64,000 nt of DNA from Pseudomonas neuropathica (GTDB taxonomy: Bacteria > Pseudomonadota > Gammaproteobacteria > Pseudomonadales > Pseudomonadaceae): positions 454,770-518,769 of the forward strand of contig NZ_JACOPX010000001.1 of NCBI RefSeq assembly GCF_015461835.1. The letters are read 5' to 3'. This document shows positions 15,956 through 25,146 of the stretch, piece after piece; the stretch's first letter is position 1, and the number at the start of each line of letters is the position of its first letter. The notes under the pieces were generated by a model. It was given only the letters and a program-made list of their open reading frames with translations, ran no database searches and had not been told where the DNA came from. A program made the position numbers and the translations under genes.

Positions 15956-16827
15956 AACGCTTCGGTTTTTCCAAGTTCATGTTGATCTTCGGCCTGATGT
16001 TCATTTATCTGCCGATGCTGATTCTGGTGATCTACTCGTTCAACGCCTCGAAACTGGTGACGGTGTGGGGCGGCTGGTCGGTGAAGTGGTACGTCGGTTT
16101 GCTCGACAACACGCAACTGATGGGCTCGGTGGTGCGCTCGCTGGAAATCGCCTGCTACACGGCGATTGCTGCCGTGGCGCTGGGCACCCTCGCCGCTTTC
16201 GTGCTGACCCGCGTCACGCGCTTCAAGGGTCGCACGCTGTTCGGTGGTCTGGTCACCGCGCCGTTGGTGATGCCCGAAGTGATCACAGGCCTGTCGCTGT
16301 TGCTGCTGTTCGTGGCCATGGCGCAGTTGATCGGCTGGCCACAGGAGCGTGGTATCGTCACGATCTGGATCGCCCACACCACGTTTTGTGCCGCTTATGT
16401 CGCGGTGGTAGTCTCCGCCCGCCTCCGCGAGCTGGATCTGTCGATCGAAGAAGCGGCGATGGATCTCGGCGCGAAGCCGTTCAAGGTGTTTTTCCTGATC
16501 ACCATTCCAATGATCGCGCCGTCGCTGGCGGCGGGCGGGATGATGTCGTTCGCTCTGTCGCTGGATGACCTGGTGTTGGCGAGCTTCGTTTCCGGGCCGG
16601 GTTCGACGACCCTGCCGATGGAAGTGTTCTCGGCGGTTCGTCTGGGCGTCAAGCCCGAGATCAACGCCGTGGCCAGCCTGATTCTGCTGGCGGTGTCGCT
16701 GGTGACCTTCCTGGTCTGGTACTTCGGCCGCAAGGCAGAAGCCAATCGCAAACGAGCGATTCAGGAAGCGATGGATCAGACCGCAAACGAGTCGTGGCAG
16801 CAACCGCAACAAGCCGCCACCGCATAA
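15952..16827 (+). CDS. potI: Putrescine ABC transporter permease (PotI/SpuH type)
   Basis: 291 residues with six predicted membrane helices, starting MKRFGFSKFMLIFGLMFIYLPMLILVIYSFN. The EAA motif EEAAMDLGAKPFKVFFLITIPMIAPSL is complete. It is the second channel subunit, partnering potH, and is translationally coupled to it (ATGA). The C-terminal tail (ANRKRAIQEAMDQ...) is polar and slightly longer than in E. coli PotI. A REP pair follows, then the binding-protein gene. Confidence 0.88.
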   Translation: MKRFGFSKFMLIFGLMFIYLPMLILVIYSFNASKLVTVWGGWSVKWYVGLLDNTQLMGSVVRSLEIACYTAIAAVALGTLAAFVLTRVTRFKGRTLFGGLVTAPLVMPEVITGLSLLLLFVAMAQLIGWPQERGIVTIWIAHTTFCAAYVAVVVSARLRELDLSIEEAAMDLGAKPFKVFFLITIPMIAPSLAAGGMMSFALSLDDLVLASFVSGPGSTTLPMEVFSAVRLGVKPEINAVASLILLAVSLVTFLVWYFGRKAEANRKRAIQEAMDQTANESWQQPQQAATA

Positions 16828-16830
16828 CCC

Positions 16831-16917
16831 TGTAGGCGCTGCGGCACGCTGCGATCTTCTGATCTTGATGTGAAATATCAAAAGATCGCAGCCTCGTTTC
16901 ACTCGACAGCGCCTACA
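16831..16917. repeat. REP-type inverted pair (family C variant)
   Basis: TGTAGGCGCTG... is paired with inverted CAGCGCCTACA, with GATCTTCTGATCTT and AAAAGATCGCAGCC forming the inner part. It lies between the importer permease and binding-protein genes; such elements can stabilise upstream mRNA. Confidence 0.75.
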
Positions 16918-16982
16918 CATGCAGGCGCTGTTAACCGAGTTTTGGCTTTGTGTTTTTGAATAAGAAGAATGGAGTTGTACCG

Positions 16983-18080
16983 ATGAAAATGTTTGGCAGG
17001 ACTCTGCTGACACTGTCCTTAATGGGCGCGATGGTCATGGGCGCCCAGGCCAACGACAAGGTGCTGCGTGTTTACAACTGGTCCGATTACATCGCGCCGG
17101 ACACCGTCAAGAAGTTCGAAGACGAGACCGGCATCCGCGTGACCTACGACGTCTTCGACAGCAACGAAACCCTTGAGGCGCGTTTGCTGGCGGGCAAATC
17201 CGGTTACGACCTGGTCGTGCCGTCAAACAGTTTCCTGGCCAAGCAGATCAAGGCCGGCGTCTATCAGACGCTGGATAAATCGAAGCTGCCGAACTGGAAG
17301 AATCTCAACCCGGTGCTGCTGAAAAACGCCGCCGCCAGTGATCCGGACAACGCCCACGCGTTCCCGTACATGTGGGGCTCGATCGGCATCGGCTTCAATC
17401 CGGCCAAGGTCAAGGAAGTGCTCGGCGCCAACGCCCCGACCAACTCCTGGGACTTGCTGTTCAAACCGGAAAACGCTGAAAAACTGAAAGCCTGCGGCAT
17501 CAGTTTCCTCGACTCGCCAACCGAAATGATCCCGGCCGCCCTGCACTACCTGGGCTACCCGGTGAACGATAAGGACACCGCGCACATCAAGGAAGCCGAG
17601 GCGCTGTTCATGAAGATCCGCCCGAACGTGGCCTATTTCCATTCCTCGAAATACATCTCCGATCTGGCCAACGGCAACATCTGCGTGGCGGTCGGTTACT
17701 CGGGCGACGTGCTGCAGGCCAAGGCCCGCGCAGTGGAATCGGGCAACAACGTGGTGATCGACTACAGCATTCCCAAGGAAGGCGCCGGCAGCTTCTACGA
17801 CATGGTCGCGATCCCGCGCGATGCGGCGAACGTCGAGAACGCCTACCTGTTCATGGACTTCCTGATGCGCCCGGAGATCATCGCCGAGATCACCAACAGC
17901 AACGGCTACAGCAACGCCAACGCGGCGGCGACGCCATTGGTGGATGAAGCGATCCGCAACGACCCGGGTTCGTATCCATCGCAAGCGGTGATGGCGACGC
18001 TGTATGCGGTGCCGGATCAGCCGATTGCCACACAGCGAATCATGACCCGTGGCTGGACCCGGGTGAAGCTCGGTAAATAA
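16983..18080 (+). CDS. potF: Periplasmic putrescine-binding protein
   Basis: 365 residues from ATG 16983, with a Sec signal peptide ending [10 protein letters not shown] before [17 protein letters not shown]. That VYNWSDYI start, plus [25 protein letters not shown], is typical of PotD/PotF/SpuD proteins. It captures putrescine (or spermidine) in the periplasm and delivers it to PotH-PotI. The length matches PotF. It is transcribed with the upstream subunits or from its own promoter in the 155-bp gap. A REP pair and a terminator (18303-18327) follow. Confidence 0.9.
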   Translation: MKMFGRTLLTLSLMGAMVMGAQANDKVLRVYNWSDYIAPDTVKKFEDETGIRVTYDVFDSNETLEARLLAGKSGYDLVVPSNSFLAKQIKAGVYQTLDKSKLPNWKNLNPVLLKNAAASDPDNAHAFPYMWGSIGIGFNPAKVKEVLGANAPTNSWDLLFKPENAEKLKACGISFLDSPTEMIPAALHYLGYPVNDKDTAHIKEAEALFMKIRPNVAYFHSSKYISDLANGNICVAVGYSGDVLQAKARAVESGNNVVIDYSIPKEGAGSFYDMVAIPRDAANVENAYLFMDFLMRPEIIAEITNSNGYSNANAAATPLVDEAIRNDPGSYPSQAVMATLYAVPDQPIATQRIMTRGWTRVKLGK

Positions 18081-18098
18081 GCCAGCGAAAATCCAAAT

Positions 18099-18188
18099 GT
18101 GGGAGCCAGCCTGCTCGCGATGGCGGTGTGTCAGGCAGCAGAGATGCTGAATTTACCGACCTCATCGCGAGCAGGCTCACGCCTACAG
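18099..18188. repeat. REP-type inverted pair (family A/B variant)
   Basis: TGTGGGAGCCAGCCTGCTCG is paired with inverted CGAGCAGGCTCACGCCTACA, just after potF. Confidence 0.8.
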
Positions 18189-18302
18189 TGGTTCGGTGTT
18201 GGGACAGAAAGAATTAATGATTTCCCGTTCACGCAGCGCCTTACCACCGCTGCGCCCTGCAATGAACGGCCTCACCTGGCTTCCTCGGTCAAGGTGAATT
18301 TC

Positions 18303-18327
18303 AGGCGCCCTCGGGCGCCTTTTTTTG
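18303..18327 (+). terminator. Rho-independent terminator
   Basis: AGGCGCCC-TC-GGGCGCCT followed by T7, between potF (+) and thpR (-). Confidence 0.85.
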
Positions 18328-18331
18328 TGCC

Positions 18332-18853
18332 TCAGATCAGCGACCAGTCCTGCAGGATCCGGTAGCGCCCTTTGTGCGATTCGAACAAGGCAAAACGTTC
18401 AGCGCGCAGGAAAAACTCTGGCGGCGTAGCAGATTCCGGCTCTGGCGCACGGTAGTCTCTGGCCAGGGTCAGATGCGGACGAAACTCGCGGGGCGTCTCT
18501 TCAAAACCGAACGGCAACATCGCCTGTTCCAGCGCGTAGACCAGGCGCAGCAACGCCGGCGGTGCCTGCTCGGGCGCGAGCGACAACACCCCGGGGCGAT
18601 GCCAGACCTGCAGTCGATCAAGCGGAATTCTCAAGGCCTCTCCCGGCGTACGCACTTGTCCGGCGGCCTCGCAGACTTCGTTGATCTGCGCCAAGGGCAC
18701 GGCGCCGAGAAACAGCAGCGTCAGGTGGAAATTGTCCGCCGGCACCGGCTTACCGGTTCGCAAACCCAACTCCCCGCGCCACTGAGCAATTGCCTTGCGT
18801 TGCACCGCCGGGCAATCGAGGGCGAAAAACAGTCGCTTCGCTTCTTCGGTCAT
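18332..18853 (-). CDS. thpR: RNA 2',3'-cyclic phosphodiesterase (LigT/ThpR)
   Basis: 173 residues with the two diagnostic HxTx motifs of the 2H phosphoesterase family: NFHLTLLFLGAV (about residue 43) and RPHLTLARDYR (about residue 127). ThpR opens 2',3'-cyclic phosphates on RNA ends and can ligate tRNA halves in vitro. The initial SEEAKRLFFALDCP-like segment (MTEEAKRLFFALDCPAVQ) is also typical. It is single-copy, divergent from the small gene at 18961, with no obvious operon partner. Confidence 0.88.
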   Translation of the reverse strand: MTEEAKRLFFALDCPAVQRKAIAQWRGELGLRTGKPVPADNFHLTLLFLGAVPLAQINEVCEAAGQVRTPGEALRIPLDRLQVWHRPGVLSLAPEQAPPALLRLVYALEQAMLPFGFEETPREFRPHLTLARDYRAPEPESATPPEFFLRAERFALFESHKGRYRILQDWSLI

Positions 18854-18960
18854 AGCCCTGCTCCCCTGTTCATGGTGATCCGCCGGATTCTACACAGCCT
18901 GATCTGACGACTCGTGACAGGAAGCTATAGTTCAAGGATTGCCATCAACCGGAGGCCGCC

Positions 18961-19152
18961 ATGCGCGCGATCCTCAGCAAAGAACCGTGGTGGGCCCGGC
19001 CACCGCATCCCGGTCAGGATGAGAAGGAACTGGAATGGGGCTGGCTGGTGCATTACAGCGAAGGTGAGCCGCGTTTCGAATTCGTCCGCGAGCGCCCCAC
19101 CGATGAGCAGATCCGCAACCGCAAAAGCTGCCGCATCACCCCCTCGGAGTGA
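18961..19152 (+). CDS. Small conserved hypothetical protein
   Basis: 63 residues, acidic and tryptophan-rich at the front (EPWWARPPHPGQDEKELEWGWLVHYSEGEPRFEFVRERP). A good GGAGG lies about 6 nt before the ATG. It has no signal peptide or membrane segment. Function unknown. It is divergent from thpR and followed by a REP pair. Confidence 0.6.
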   Translation: MRAILSKEPWWARPPHPGQDEKELEWGWLVHYSEGEPRFEFVRERPTDEQIRNRKSCRITPSE

Positions 19153-19160
19153 ACACAATA

Positions 19161-19253
19161 CCTGTAGGAGTGAGCCTGCGCGCGATGGCACTTGCACATT
19201 CAATGCTTCATTGACAGACCCACCGCGATCGCGAGCAGGCTCACTCCTACAGG
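19161..19253. repeat. REP-type inverted pair (family A)
   Basis: CCTGTAGGAGTGAGCCTGC is paired with inverted GCAGGCTCACTCCTACAGG; the left arm has a GCGCGCGAT variant. Confidence 0.85.
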
Positions 19254-19268
19254 AGATTTACGCTGGCT

Positions 19269-19622
19269 TCAGGGTTCGAGAATGTTCTTGAAACCACCAA
19301 AAATCATGCGCTGGCCATCAAACCCCATCGGGTTGACGTCCGGTTGCATGCGCGGGTCTTCCATCATTTTGCCCATGCCGGCGTCGCGAGTGGCGTTGTC
19401 GGGCCAGATCAACCAGCCAGCCGAAACCGTCTCGCCCTCCTTGAGTTTGACCGCCATCGGGAATGAGGTGACTTTGCCCTCCGGCACGTCATCGCCCCAG
19501 CACTGAACCACGTCCTGTGCGCCGTATTCCTTGAACAACCTGGCGGCAATCTCACAGTGCTTTTTGTACTGTTCACGATTGGCGTTCGGCACAGGCGCTA
19601 CAAAAATATCGATGTAAGCCAT
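19269..19622 (-). CDS. DUF1428 family protein
   Basis: 117 residues from ATG 19622, chosen because AAGGAG sits about 7 nt upstream; an in-frame GTG at 19628 lies too close to that site. The sequence MAYIDIFVAPVPNANREQYKKHCEIAARLFKEYGA, then SAGWLIWPDNATRDAGMGKMMEDPRM and FDGQRMIFGGFKNIL, is the DUF1428 fold (dimeric alpha-beta barrel, YciI-like in shape). Biochemical role unknown. The start is only 2 bp from the stop of the upstream lipoprotein gene, so the two are co-transcribed. Confidence 0.85.
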   Translation of the reverse strand: MAYIDIFVAPVPNANREQYKKHCEIAARLFKEYGAQDVVQCWGDDVPEGKVTSFPMAVKLKEGETVSAGWLIWPDNATRDAGMGKMMEDPRMQPDVNPMGFDGQRMIFGGFKNILEP

Positions 19623-19624
19623 GA

Positions 19625-20707
19625 TCACTCTCCTTGCACGTTGGGTTCGATCTGCTGGTTAGTCGATTGCGGCGGCTGCCATTCGACAGAATTCACGCCC
19701 AAGTCGACCGACGGTTCATCACCCCCACCCAGATTGCGCTCGACCTGCCCGGACACGTGCAACGTGCCGGCCATAACCCCAGTCGTCGGGTTCTGCAGCA
19801 GTTTCAGCCAGGCCTTGTCGAAGGTGCTGCCCAGACTACTGCGAATCAGCGCTTCGCTGTCGGGTCGGTCATTGGCCTGGAGGATGGCGCGAATGCCGGC
19901 GACACCGACCGAGATCAGCCCTCCAGCCAGTTTCCCCGCCGCGGCCGCTACAGCACTGGCGGCCCCGCGCGGGGCCATTTCCGCTTCCATCCGCTGACTG
20001 GCGCGCTTGGCCACCGGGGCCATGCCGGCATCGGTCGAGGCAATGCCCTTGGCGCCGCCGTCAGTGTGGATCTTGTCGATCAACGCGGCATAGGCCGGCA
20101 AGGTGTTCAACGGTTCCGTGCTGATCACTTGAAACAACGAAGCATCGCGCGCAGGCGGCGGGCCCAGTGCAATGGCGGGGACTTTCTGCAAACGCCCGTT
20201 GAGCTGAGCGACAGGCACACCATGACGCTGGGCGATGAGCGGCATCTGCTGCGCCATCAACTGCGCATAGAACGCCGTCGCCTGGCCGAGAATCGCATCC
20301 GGATCGATCTCCACCGCAACCGGCGCCAGCACTCTTTCCTGATATTGCTCAAGCAGATACGCCGCCAGCCGCTTGGCTGACGCATCTTGCTCACCGCCGG
20401 CATTGATCGTGTACCAACTGACCTTCATCGACAGCCATTCCTGGGTCCAGTAGCTGCTGAACCACGGAATGAAATTTTCTTCAGTTTGCTGATAGACGCG
20501 AGTGCGCCAATGTTCCATCGAGCCACGGGCAAAGACTTTGACTTGCTCGGTGGCTTGCTGCGAAGCGCTGACGATTTCGCGGTCGATCTGCTGCCAGGTC
20601 TGCGGCGAGACAAACACGGCTTGCGGCGCTGACACCGGCGCCTGCGCCGAAGTGGCGCAGCCGGCCAGCAACAACAGTGCGGCGACGAGCAGCGCACGCG
20701 GGTTCAC
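19625..20707 (-). CDS. Putative lipoprotein, unknown function
   Basis: 360 residues. A signal peptide with the lipobox LLAGC (Cys17) predicts a lipid-anchored envelope protein. The middle contains an aromatic segment (WFSSYWTQEWLSMKVSWYTI) and later an Ala/Gly-rich hydrophobic stretch (GAASAVAAAAGKLAGGLISVGVAGIRAIL) that could insert in or lie on a membrane. The tail is polar and proline-rich. I do not recognise the family. It is co-transcribed with the DUF1428 gene. Confidence 0.7.
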   Translation of the reverse strand: MNPRALLVAALLLLAGCATSAQAPVSAPQAVFVSPQTWQQIDREIVSASQQATEQVKVFARGSMEHWRTRVYQQTEENFIPWFSSYWTQEWLSMKVSWYTINAGGEQDASAKRLAAYLLEQYQERVLAPVAVEIDPDAILGQATAFYAQLMAQQMPLIAQRHGVPVAQLNGRLQKVPAIALGPPPARDASLFQVISTEPLNTLPAYAALIDKIHTDGGAKGIASTDAGMAPVAKRASQRMEAEMAPRGAASAVAAAAGKLAGGLISVGVAGIRAILQANDRPDSEALIRSSLGSTFDKAWLKLLQNPTTGVMAGTLHVSGQVERNLGGGDEPSVDLGVNSVEWQPPQSTNQQIEPNVQGE

Positions 20708-20796
20708 GGTGGCGGTGTCCTTGAGATGAATGGGATGCAGTTTTGAGTATAGGTGCGAGCGCAGGGCCGTTTGTCCGGTTTTGGCTGGTCTGGCGC

Positions 20797-20863
20797 CATC
20801 GCGAGCAGGCTCACGCCTACAGGGGAATGCATTTCAAATACAGGAGTGAGCCTGCTCGCGATA
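20797..20863. repeat. REP-type inverted pair (family A, arms facing the other way)
   Basis: ATCGCGAGCAGGCTCACGCC then GGAGTGAGCCTGCTCGCGAT, in the tail-to-tail arrangement opposite to most copies. Confidence 0.8.
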
Positions 20864-20995
20864 AGGCCATCAGCAACACCCCAAAAACTCTAACCATCAC
20901 TGCCATCGATATTCACCATCGCCACGATTGCCTTCCGCCCGCCGCCCGTCAAAGGCACGATTAAGCCATCCGAAACGCAACGAGGAGTTCACAAC

Positions 20996-21271
20996 ATGAT
21001 TCACACCCACGTCACCCTCTCCGTGAGTTTCCCGGTGTTCGGCAGCAACTATTACGACCAGCACGCCGTGTCGCACAAGGCGCAGGCACTGGTGTTCAAC
21101 GAAGATTTCGAAGATCTGCTGATGCCCGCCGCCACCAATCATTTCAGTAATGAAGTGGTCGGCATCAACGATCAGTTCCGTTTTCTGAGCGACATTCTCG
21201 CCACCCATTTGCTGGACATCGAGGCCTCCGTGCCTGCGCGATCCAGCGTCCGGGCGAGCGCTCACTTTTAA
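20996..21271 (+). CDS. Small hypothetical protein
   Basis: 91 residues, with GAGGAG about 9 nt before the ATG. It begins MIHTHVTLSVSFPVFGSNYYDQHAVSHKAQALVFNEDFEDLL and has no signal peptide or membrane helix; soluble alpha/beta character is likely. Family not recognised. It ends at a shared terminator with the convergent lipoprotein gene. Confidence 0.6.
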   Translation: MIHTHVTLSVSFPVFGSNYYDQHAVSHKAQALVFNEDFEDLLMPAATNHFSNEVVGINDQFRFLSDILATHLLDIEASVPARSSVRASAHF

Positions 21272-21284
21272 TTGCAACACGCAC

Positions 21285-21323
21285 AAAAAAGCCCACTGGC
21301 CGTATCGGCGCAGTGGGCTTTTT
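21285..21323. terminator. Bidirectional Rho-independent terminator
   Basis: AAAAAAGCCCACTG-gccgtatcggcg-CAGTGGGCTTTTT between convergent genes at 20996 (+) and 21343 (-). The A-run on one side and T-run on the other suit both directions. Confidence 0.85.
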
Positions 21324-21342
21324 CACATCAGAATTGCGCCGA

Positions 21343-22407
21343 TCAGCGCTTCCAGCACTCGGCGTAACGCGAGCAGACGTTGTACTGCGCATCCATTTTG
21401 GCCATACGGTCGAGATGGCGCATGACGGTTTCGCCCATGACCTCCTTGGACGACTGGAAGTAGTACGCGATCATGCCGGTTTCCATGTCGGCCTGCACCG
21501 CATTGCCACGCTTGCCGGAAGTACCATCGACGGCAGACCATTCTTTCAAGCGCTTGTCGTCGATGCTGCGCAGACGTTTGCGATACTCGTCGCTGGACCG
21601 GGTGATCGCCTCGCTGGAAATCGCGGAACCCTCAATGTTGAACGCGTCTAGATTCTGACGGTACAGAGTCCAGTAATCGTCTGGCAGTTCAAAGCCCATT
21701 TTCGCCTTGCGCTCGCTGACCAGCGAATCGAGTTTTTCCGGCGTAAACGTCGTCGCGGCGCGCGTCTTCGCGTCGGACTTCAACACCACGAAGAGGCTGC
21801 CATTGACGATGCGGTCGATCATGACCGTCCGCTCCGGCGTATCCGGCAGCAGCACTGGCGGCTTGGGAAAGATCGGGTTGCGCCCGGCACAGGCCGCCAG
21901 CCCCTCGCGTTTCATCGGGAGCGGCGTGCGTACGTCCTTGCCATCGATGCGCTGCACGCGCTGCATCAGCGTCGAACACTGGCGGCCCTTGAGGTCGAAG
22001 GTCAGCTCATATTCTGTATCGCGCTGAGGTTTGAAGCTGAAACCCGCCCCGCACACGGCATAACCAGTCTGGGTGTTGACCTTCAGGTACATTTCCTTGT
22101 CGGGCGGCAGTTTGATTTCCAGGTAGCTCTTGGCCTTTTCCGGGGGCGCCACACTCATGCCGACCCGGCGCGTGCTGTCGACGATAAACAGGTTGTTAAG
22201 CAAGCCGGTGGTCTGGCCATCGCAATGCTCTGCATCGTAGTAATCCACCGAGGCGTTATCGGTGCTGGCGACAAAGCGCAGCTTGGCGGCATCAGGTTCG
22301 GCCGAATCCTGATAGGTGCCCATCTGGGTGCAGCCCGACAGCAGGAGGCCCGACAGAACAGCACCGATAACAACGGGTGAACGGCGCAACAGCAAAGCGA
22401 CAGACAT
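21343..22407 (-). CDS. Putative lipoprotein, unknown function
   Basis: 354 residues from ATG 22407; an ATG 6 nt earlier abuts the AAGG site and is less likely. The lipobox LLSGC gives Cys26 as lipidation site. The first half looks beta-rich and contains conserved-looking cysteines (EHCDGQTTG, YAVCGAGFSF, RQCSTLMQ). The last 110 residues are helical and contain FNIEGSAISSEAITRSSDEYRKRL and a C-terminal CSRYAECWKR. The family is not recognised; an envelope location is predicted. It stands alone, with the small His/Asp-rich lipoprotein upstream on the same strand. Confidence 0.7.
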   Translation of the reverse strand: MSVALLLRRSPVVIGAVLSGLLLSGCTQMGTYQDSAEPDAAKLRFVASTDNASVDYYDAEHCDGQTTGLLNNLFIVDSTRRVGMSVAPPEKAKSYLEIKLPPDKEMYLKVNTQTGYAVCGAGFSFKPQRDTEYELTFDLKGRQCSTLMQRVQRIDGKDVRTPLPMKREGLAACAGRNPIFPKPPVLLPDTPERTVMIDRIVNGSLFVVLKSDAKTRAATTFTPEKLDSLVSERKAKMGFELPDDYWTLYRQNLDAFNIEGSAISSEAITRSSDEYRKRLRSIDDKRLKEWSAVDGTSGKRGNAVQADMETGMIAYYFQSSKEVMGETVMRHLDRMAKMDAQYNVCSRYAECWKR

Positions 22408-22522
22408 GATCATCCTTGGGGAGAGGGGGCAAAAAAAATGGCGATGCTACTGAATTGCCATCATTGCGTCCATCCCCTTACGTCTGCGCGACTGTTGTCC
22501 TGATCGAGCGCGCAGAACTCAA

Positions 22523-22726
22523 TCAATCATCATCCCGATCACGGTAGTAACGGCGACCATCGCGGCGATCATCGCGGTCATCCCAGCGCCGGTCGTGGTC
22601 GTAATTGCGGCCATGATCGCGGTCGTAATGCCGGCCATGGCGGTGGTCATCATCAAAATCCGCGACACAGCCGCCGAGCAATACGGCGGCGGTCACGGTC
22701 AGCAGCATCGTTGTTGCGCGCTTCAT
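22523..22726 (-). CDS. Small lipoprotein with His/Asp/Arg-rich tail
   Basis: 67 residues. The signal peptide ends in LLGGC (Cys20). The mature chain after VADF consists almost only of Asp, Arg, His and Tyr (for example DDDHRHGRHYDRDHGRNYDH). This is likely disordered, and the His/Asp content could bind metal ions; neither is demonstrated. It lies 115 bp upstream of the larger lipoprotein gene on the same strand. Confidence 0.65.
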   Translation of the reverse strand: MKRATTMLLTVTAAVLLGGCVADFDDDHRHGRHYDRDHGRNYDHDRRWDDRDDRRDGRRYYRDRDDD

Positions 22727-22969
22727 TCAACATTTCCCTAAAACCAAGGTCTTGACGACGGAATCGGCGACGCTGTCCGCGCCTTCAGAACGCGGTGCGC
22801 GCAGCCGCAGATACGACCGGGTAAACCGCCGTTGATTCAGTGGCCACTAGCGACCGTTTGTCGCCCCGCCCGCGCCGCCCGAACGGCGGCGAAATGCCAC
22901 CTATACTCCTTGCAACCAAGCCCCACGCAATGGATCTGCGCCCTCAATAACAACAAGCAGAGGTGGACC

Positions 22970-24724
22970 ATGGTCTGGCAGCAAATTTACGACCCGTTCG
23001 GCAACCCGGTGATCTCCACGCTCATGGCCGCCGTACCGGTGGTGGTGATGCTCGCGGCGCTGGCGTTTTTCCACGTCAAGGCGCATCTCGCGGCGTTATT
23101 GGCATTGGCTTCCGCCCTGCTGATATCTATTTTTGCCTTCGGCATGCCGGCGAGCATGGCCGGTTCTGCGGCGTTGTTCGGTGCGGCGAATGGCTTGCTG
23201 CCAATCGGCTGGATCGTCCTCAACATCATCTTTCTGCACCGTCTGACCACCGAGAACGGCTCGTTCAAAGTACTGCAGGATTCCCTCGCGCGGATCACCG
23301 ATGACCGCCGTTTGCAGTTGCTGCTGATCGCGTTCTGTTTCGGTGCGTTTTTTGAAGGTGCGGCGGGTTTCGGCACGCCGGTAGCGGTGACCGGGGCGAT
23401 CCTGATCGGGCTGGGGTTTTCGCCGTTGGCCGCGTCGGGTCTGGCGCTGATCGCCAATACCGCGCCGGTGGCATTCGGCGCACTCGGTACGCCGATCATC
23501 ACGCTGGCCAAAGTCACCGGCCTGGATGAAATGGAGCTGTCGATGATGGTCGGTCGGCAGTTGCCGTTTTTCTCGGTGCTGGTGCCGTTCTGGTTGATCT
23601 GGGCCTTCGCCGGGTGGCGCAAGATGCTGGAGATCTGGCCGGCGATTCTGGTGGCCGGCGTCAGCTTCGCGATCCCGCAATTTCTCGTGTCGAACTACCA
23701 CGGCCCAATGTTGGTGGACGTGATCGCCGCGCTGATTTCCATGGCCTGTCTGACGCTGTTTTTGAAGGTATGGAAACCGGCGACCATTCACACTTCGGCA
23801 GCGCTGTCAGGACGGGTCGACAATTCCAAAGTCGAGGAAGAAAAAGTCACTGCCAGCGCCGCGTTCAGCGATCAGGCGCGCCCGGCGGTGATGCGCGCGT
23901 GGATGCCGTGGATCATCCTCACCGTATTCGTGTTTGCCTGGGGCACTCAGGGCTTCAAGAATATGTTCGACACCCGCCCCGCCATTGATCCGGTAACCCA
24001 CTCGGCCAAGCTCGACCCGCAGGGCAAGCCGCTGCGCGAAGCCAACCCGGTCTTCGCCCCGGCCGTGACTTTTACCACTTTGCACCTGCAAATCGAAAAA
24101 GTGCCGCCGGTGGTCGCGGCACCGAAAGCGGAAGAAGCGGTGTACAAATTCACTTGGCTGACCGCCACCGGCAGCGGGATTCTGCTGGCGGCGATTGTCG
24201 GTGGTTTGCTGATGGGCTATTCGATCCCGCAACTGATCAAGCAATACCTGCGCACGTTGTGGGTGGTGCGGTTTTCGTTGATCACCATTGCGGCGATGCT
24301 GGCGCTAGGGTTTCTCACACGCTACTCGGGACTCGACGCGACCATGGGCCTGGCGTTTGCCGCGACGGGGATTTTCTATCCGATGTTCGGCACGTTGCTC
24401 GGTTGGCTGGGCGTCGCGCTGACCGGTTCTGATACCGCATCGAACGTACTGTTTGGCGGCTTGCAGCGGGTGACGTCGGAACAGCTCGGGATCAGTCCGA
24501 TCCTGATGGCGGCGGCGAACAGCTCCGGCGGGGTGATGGGCAAAATGGTCGATGCGCAATCGATCGTGGTCGCCTCTACCGCGACCCGCTGGTACGGGCA
24601 TGAGGGCGAGATTCTGCGCTACGTGTTCTTCCACTCGATTGTGCTGGCAATTCTTGTCGGCGGGCTGGTGACGTTGCAGGCGTATGTGGCGCCGTTTACG
24701 CATATGGTGGTTGGCTCGCATTAG
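22970..24724 (+). CDS. lldP: L-lactate permease
   Basis: 584 residues from ATG 22970 (MVWQQIYDPFGNP), full length for the LctP/LldP family with about 12-14 membrane helices. Characteristic motifs are CFGAFFEGAAGFGTPVAVTGAIL, IANTAPVAFGALGTPIITLAKVTG and GVALTGSDTASNVLFGGLQ near the C-terminus. It imports L-/D-lactate or glycolate with protons. AATAACAACAAG (22946-22957) directly before the ribosome site fits an Hfq/Crc catabolite-repression target. No lactate dehydrogenase gene adjoins it here, unlike many lld operons. Confidence 0.9.
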   Translation: MVWQQIYDPFGNPVISTLMAAVPVVVMLAALAFFHVKAHLAALLALASALLISIFAFGMPASMAGSAALFGAANGLLPIGWIVLNIIFLHRLTTENGSFKVLQDSLARITDDRRLQLLLIAFCFGAFFEGAAGFGTPVAVTGAILIGLGFSPLAASGLALIANTAPVAFGALGTPIITLAKVTGLDEMELSMMVGRQLPFFSVLVPFWLIWAFAGWRKMLEIWPAILVAGVSFAIPQFLVSNYHGPMLVDVIAALISMACLTLFLKVWKPATIHTSAALSGRVDNSKVEEEKVTASAAFSDQARPAVMRAWMPWIILTVFVFAWGTQGFKNMFDTRPAIDPVTHSAKLDPQGKPLREANPVFAPAVTFTTLHLQIEKVPPVVAAPKAEEAVYKFTWLTATGSGILLAAIVGGLLMGYSIPQLIKQYLRTLWVVRFSLITIAAMLALGFLTRYSGLDATMGLAFAATGIFYPMFGTLLGWLGVALTGSDTASNVLFGGLQRVTSEQLGISPILMAAANSSGGVMGKMVDAQSIVVASTATRWYGHEGEILRYVFFHSIVLAILVGGLVTLQAYVAPFTHMVVGSH

Positions 24725-24741
24725 CCAGGTACACCCCATTC

Positions 24742-24836
24742 CCCTGTGGGAGCGAGCTTGCTCGCGAAGGCGTCCGTTCAGTCAGTGAAGAGGTGGAATG
24801 TGCAGGCCTCTTCGCGAGCAAGCTCGCTCCCACAGG
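24742..24836. repeat. REP-type inverted pair (family B)
   Basis: CCTGTGGGAGCGAGCTTGCT is paired with inverted AGCAAGCTCGCTCCCACAGG. The gap 24725-25146 (422 bp) holds this and the next REP pair; nothing else was seen. Confidence 0.85.
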
Positions 24837-24874
24837 TTTCACGTTGTGAATGAAATGGTGGTTACCACACAGAT

Positions 24875-24968
24875 CCCTGTAGGAGTGAGCCTGCTCGCGA
24901 TAGCGGTGTGTCAGTCGCCACATTGCTCACTGGTCTATCGCTATCGCGAGCAGGCTCACTCCTACAGT
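24875..24968. repeat. REP-type inverted pair (family A)
   Basis: CCCTGTAGGAGTGAGCCTGC is paired with GCAGGCTCACTCCTACAG, 39 bp after a family B pair, so two families sit side by side. Confidence 0.85.
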
Positions 24969-25146
24969 GGATCTGTGTTGGCCAAGCGATTGATGAGCCA
25001 CACGCATAACTCTATAGCGCAAATCCGCAAAAACCTTTTCCTCTTTCCGGCAGTCACTGCTTTACGAGACCGGCGATGACGCTGGCTGCCCGCTTGGGCC
25101 ATCTACGATCCTGCTGCCCTGATGAAGAGAGAAAAGGAATCGAACC

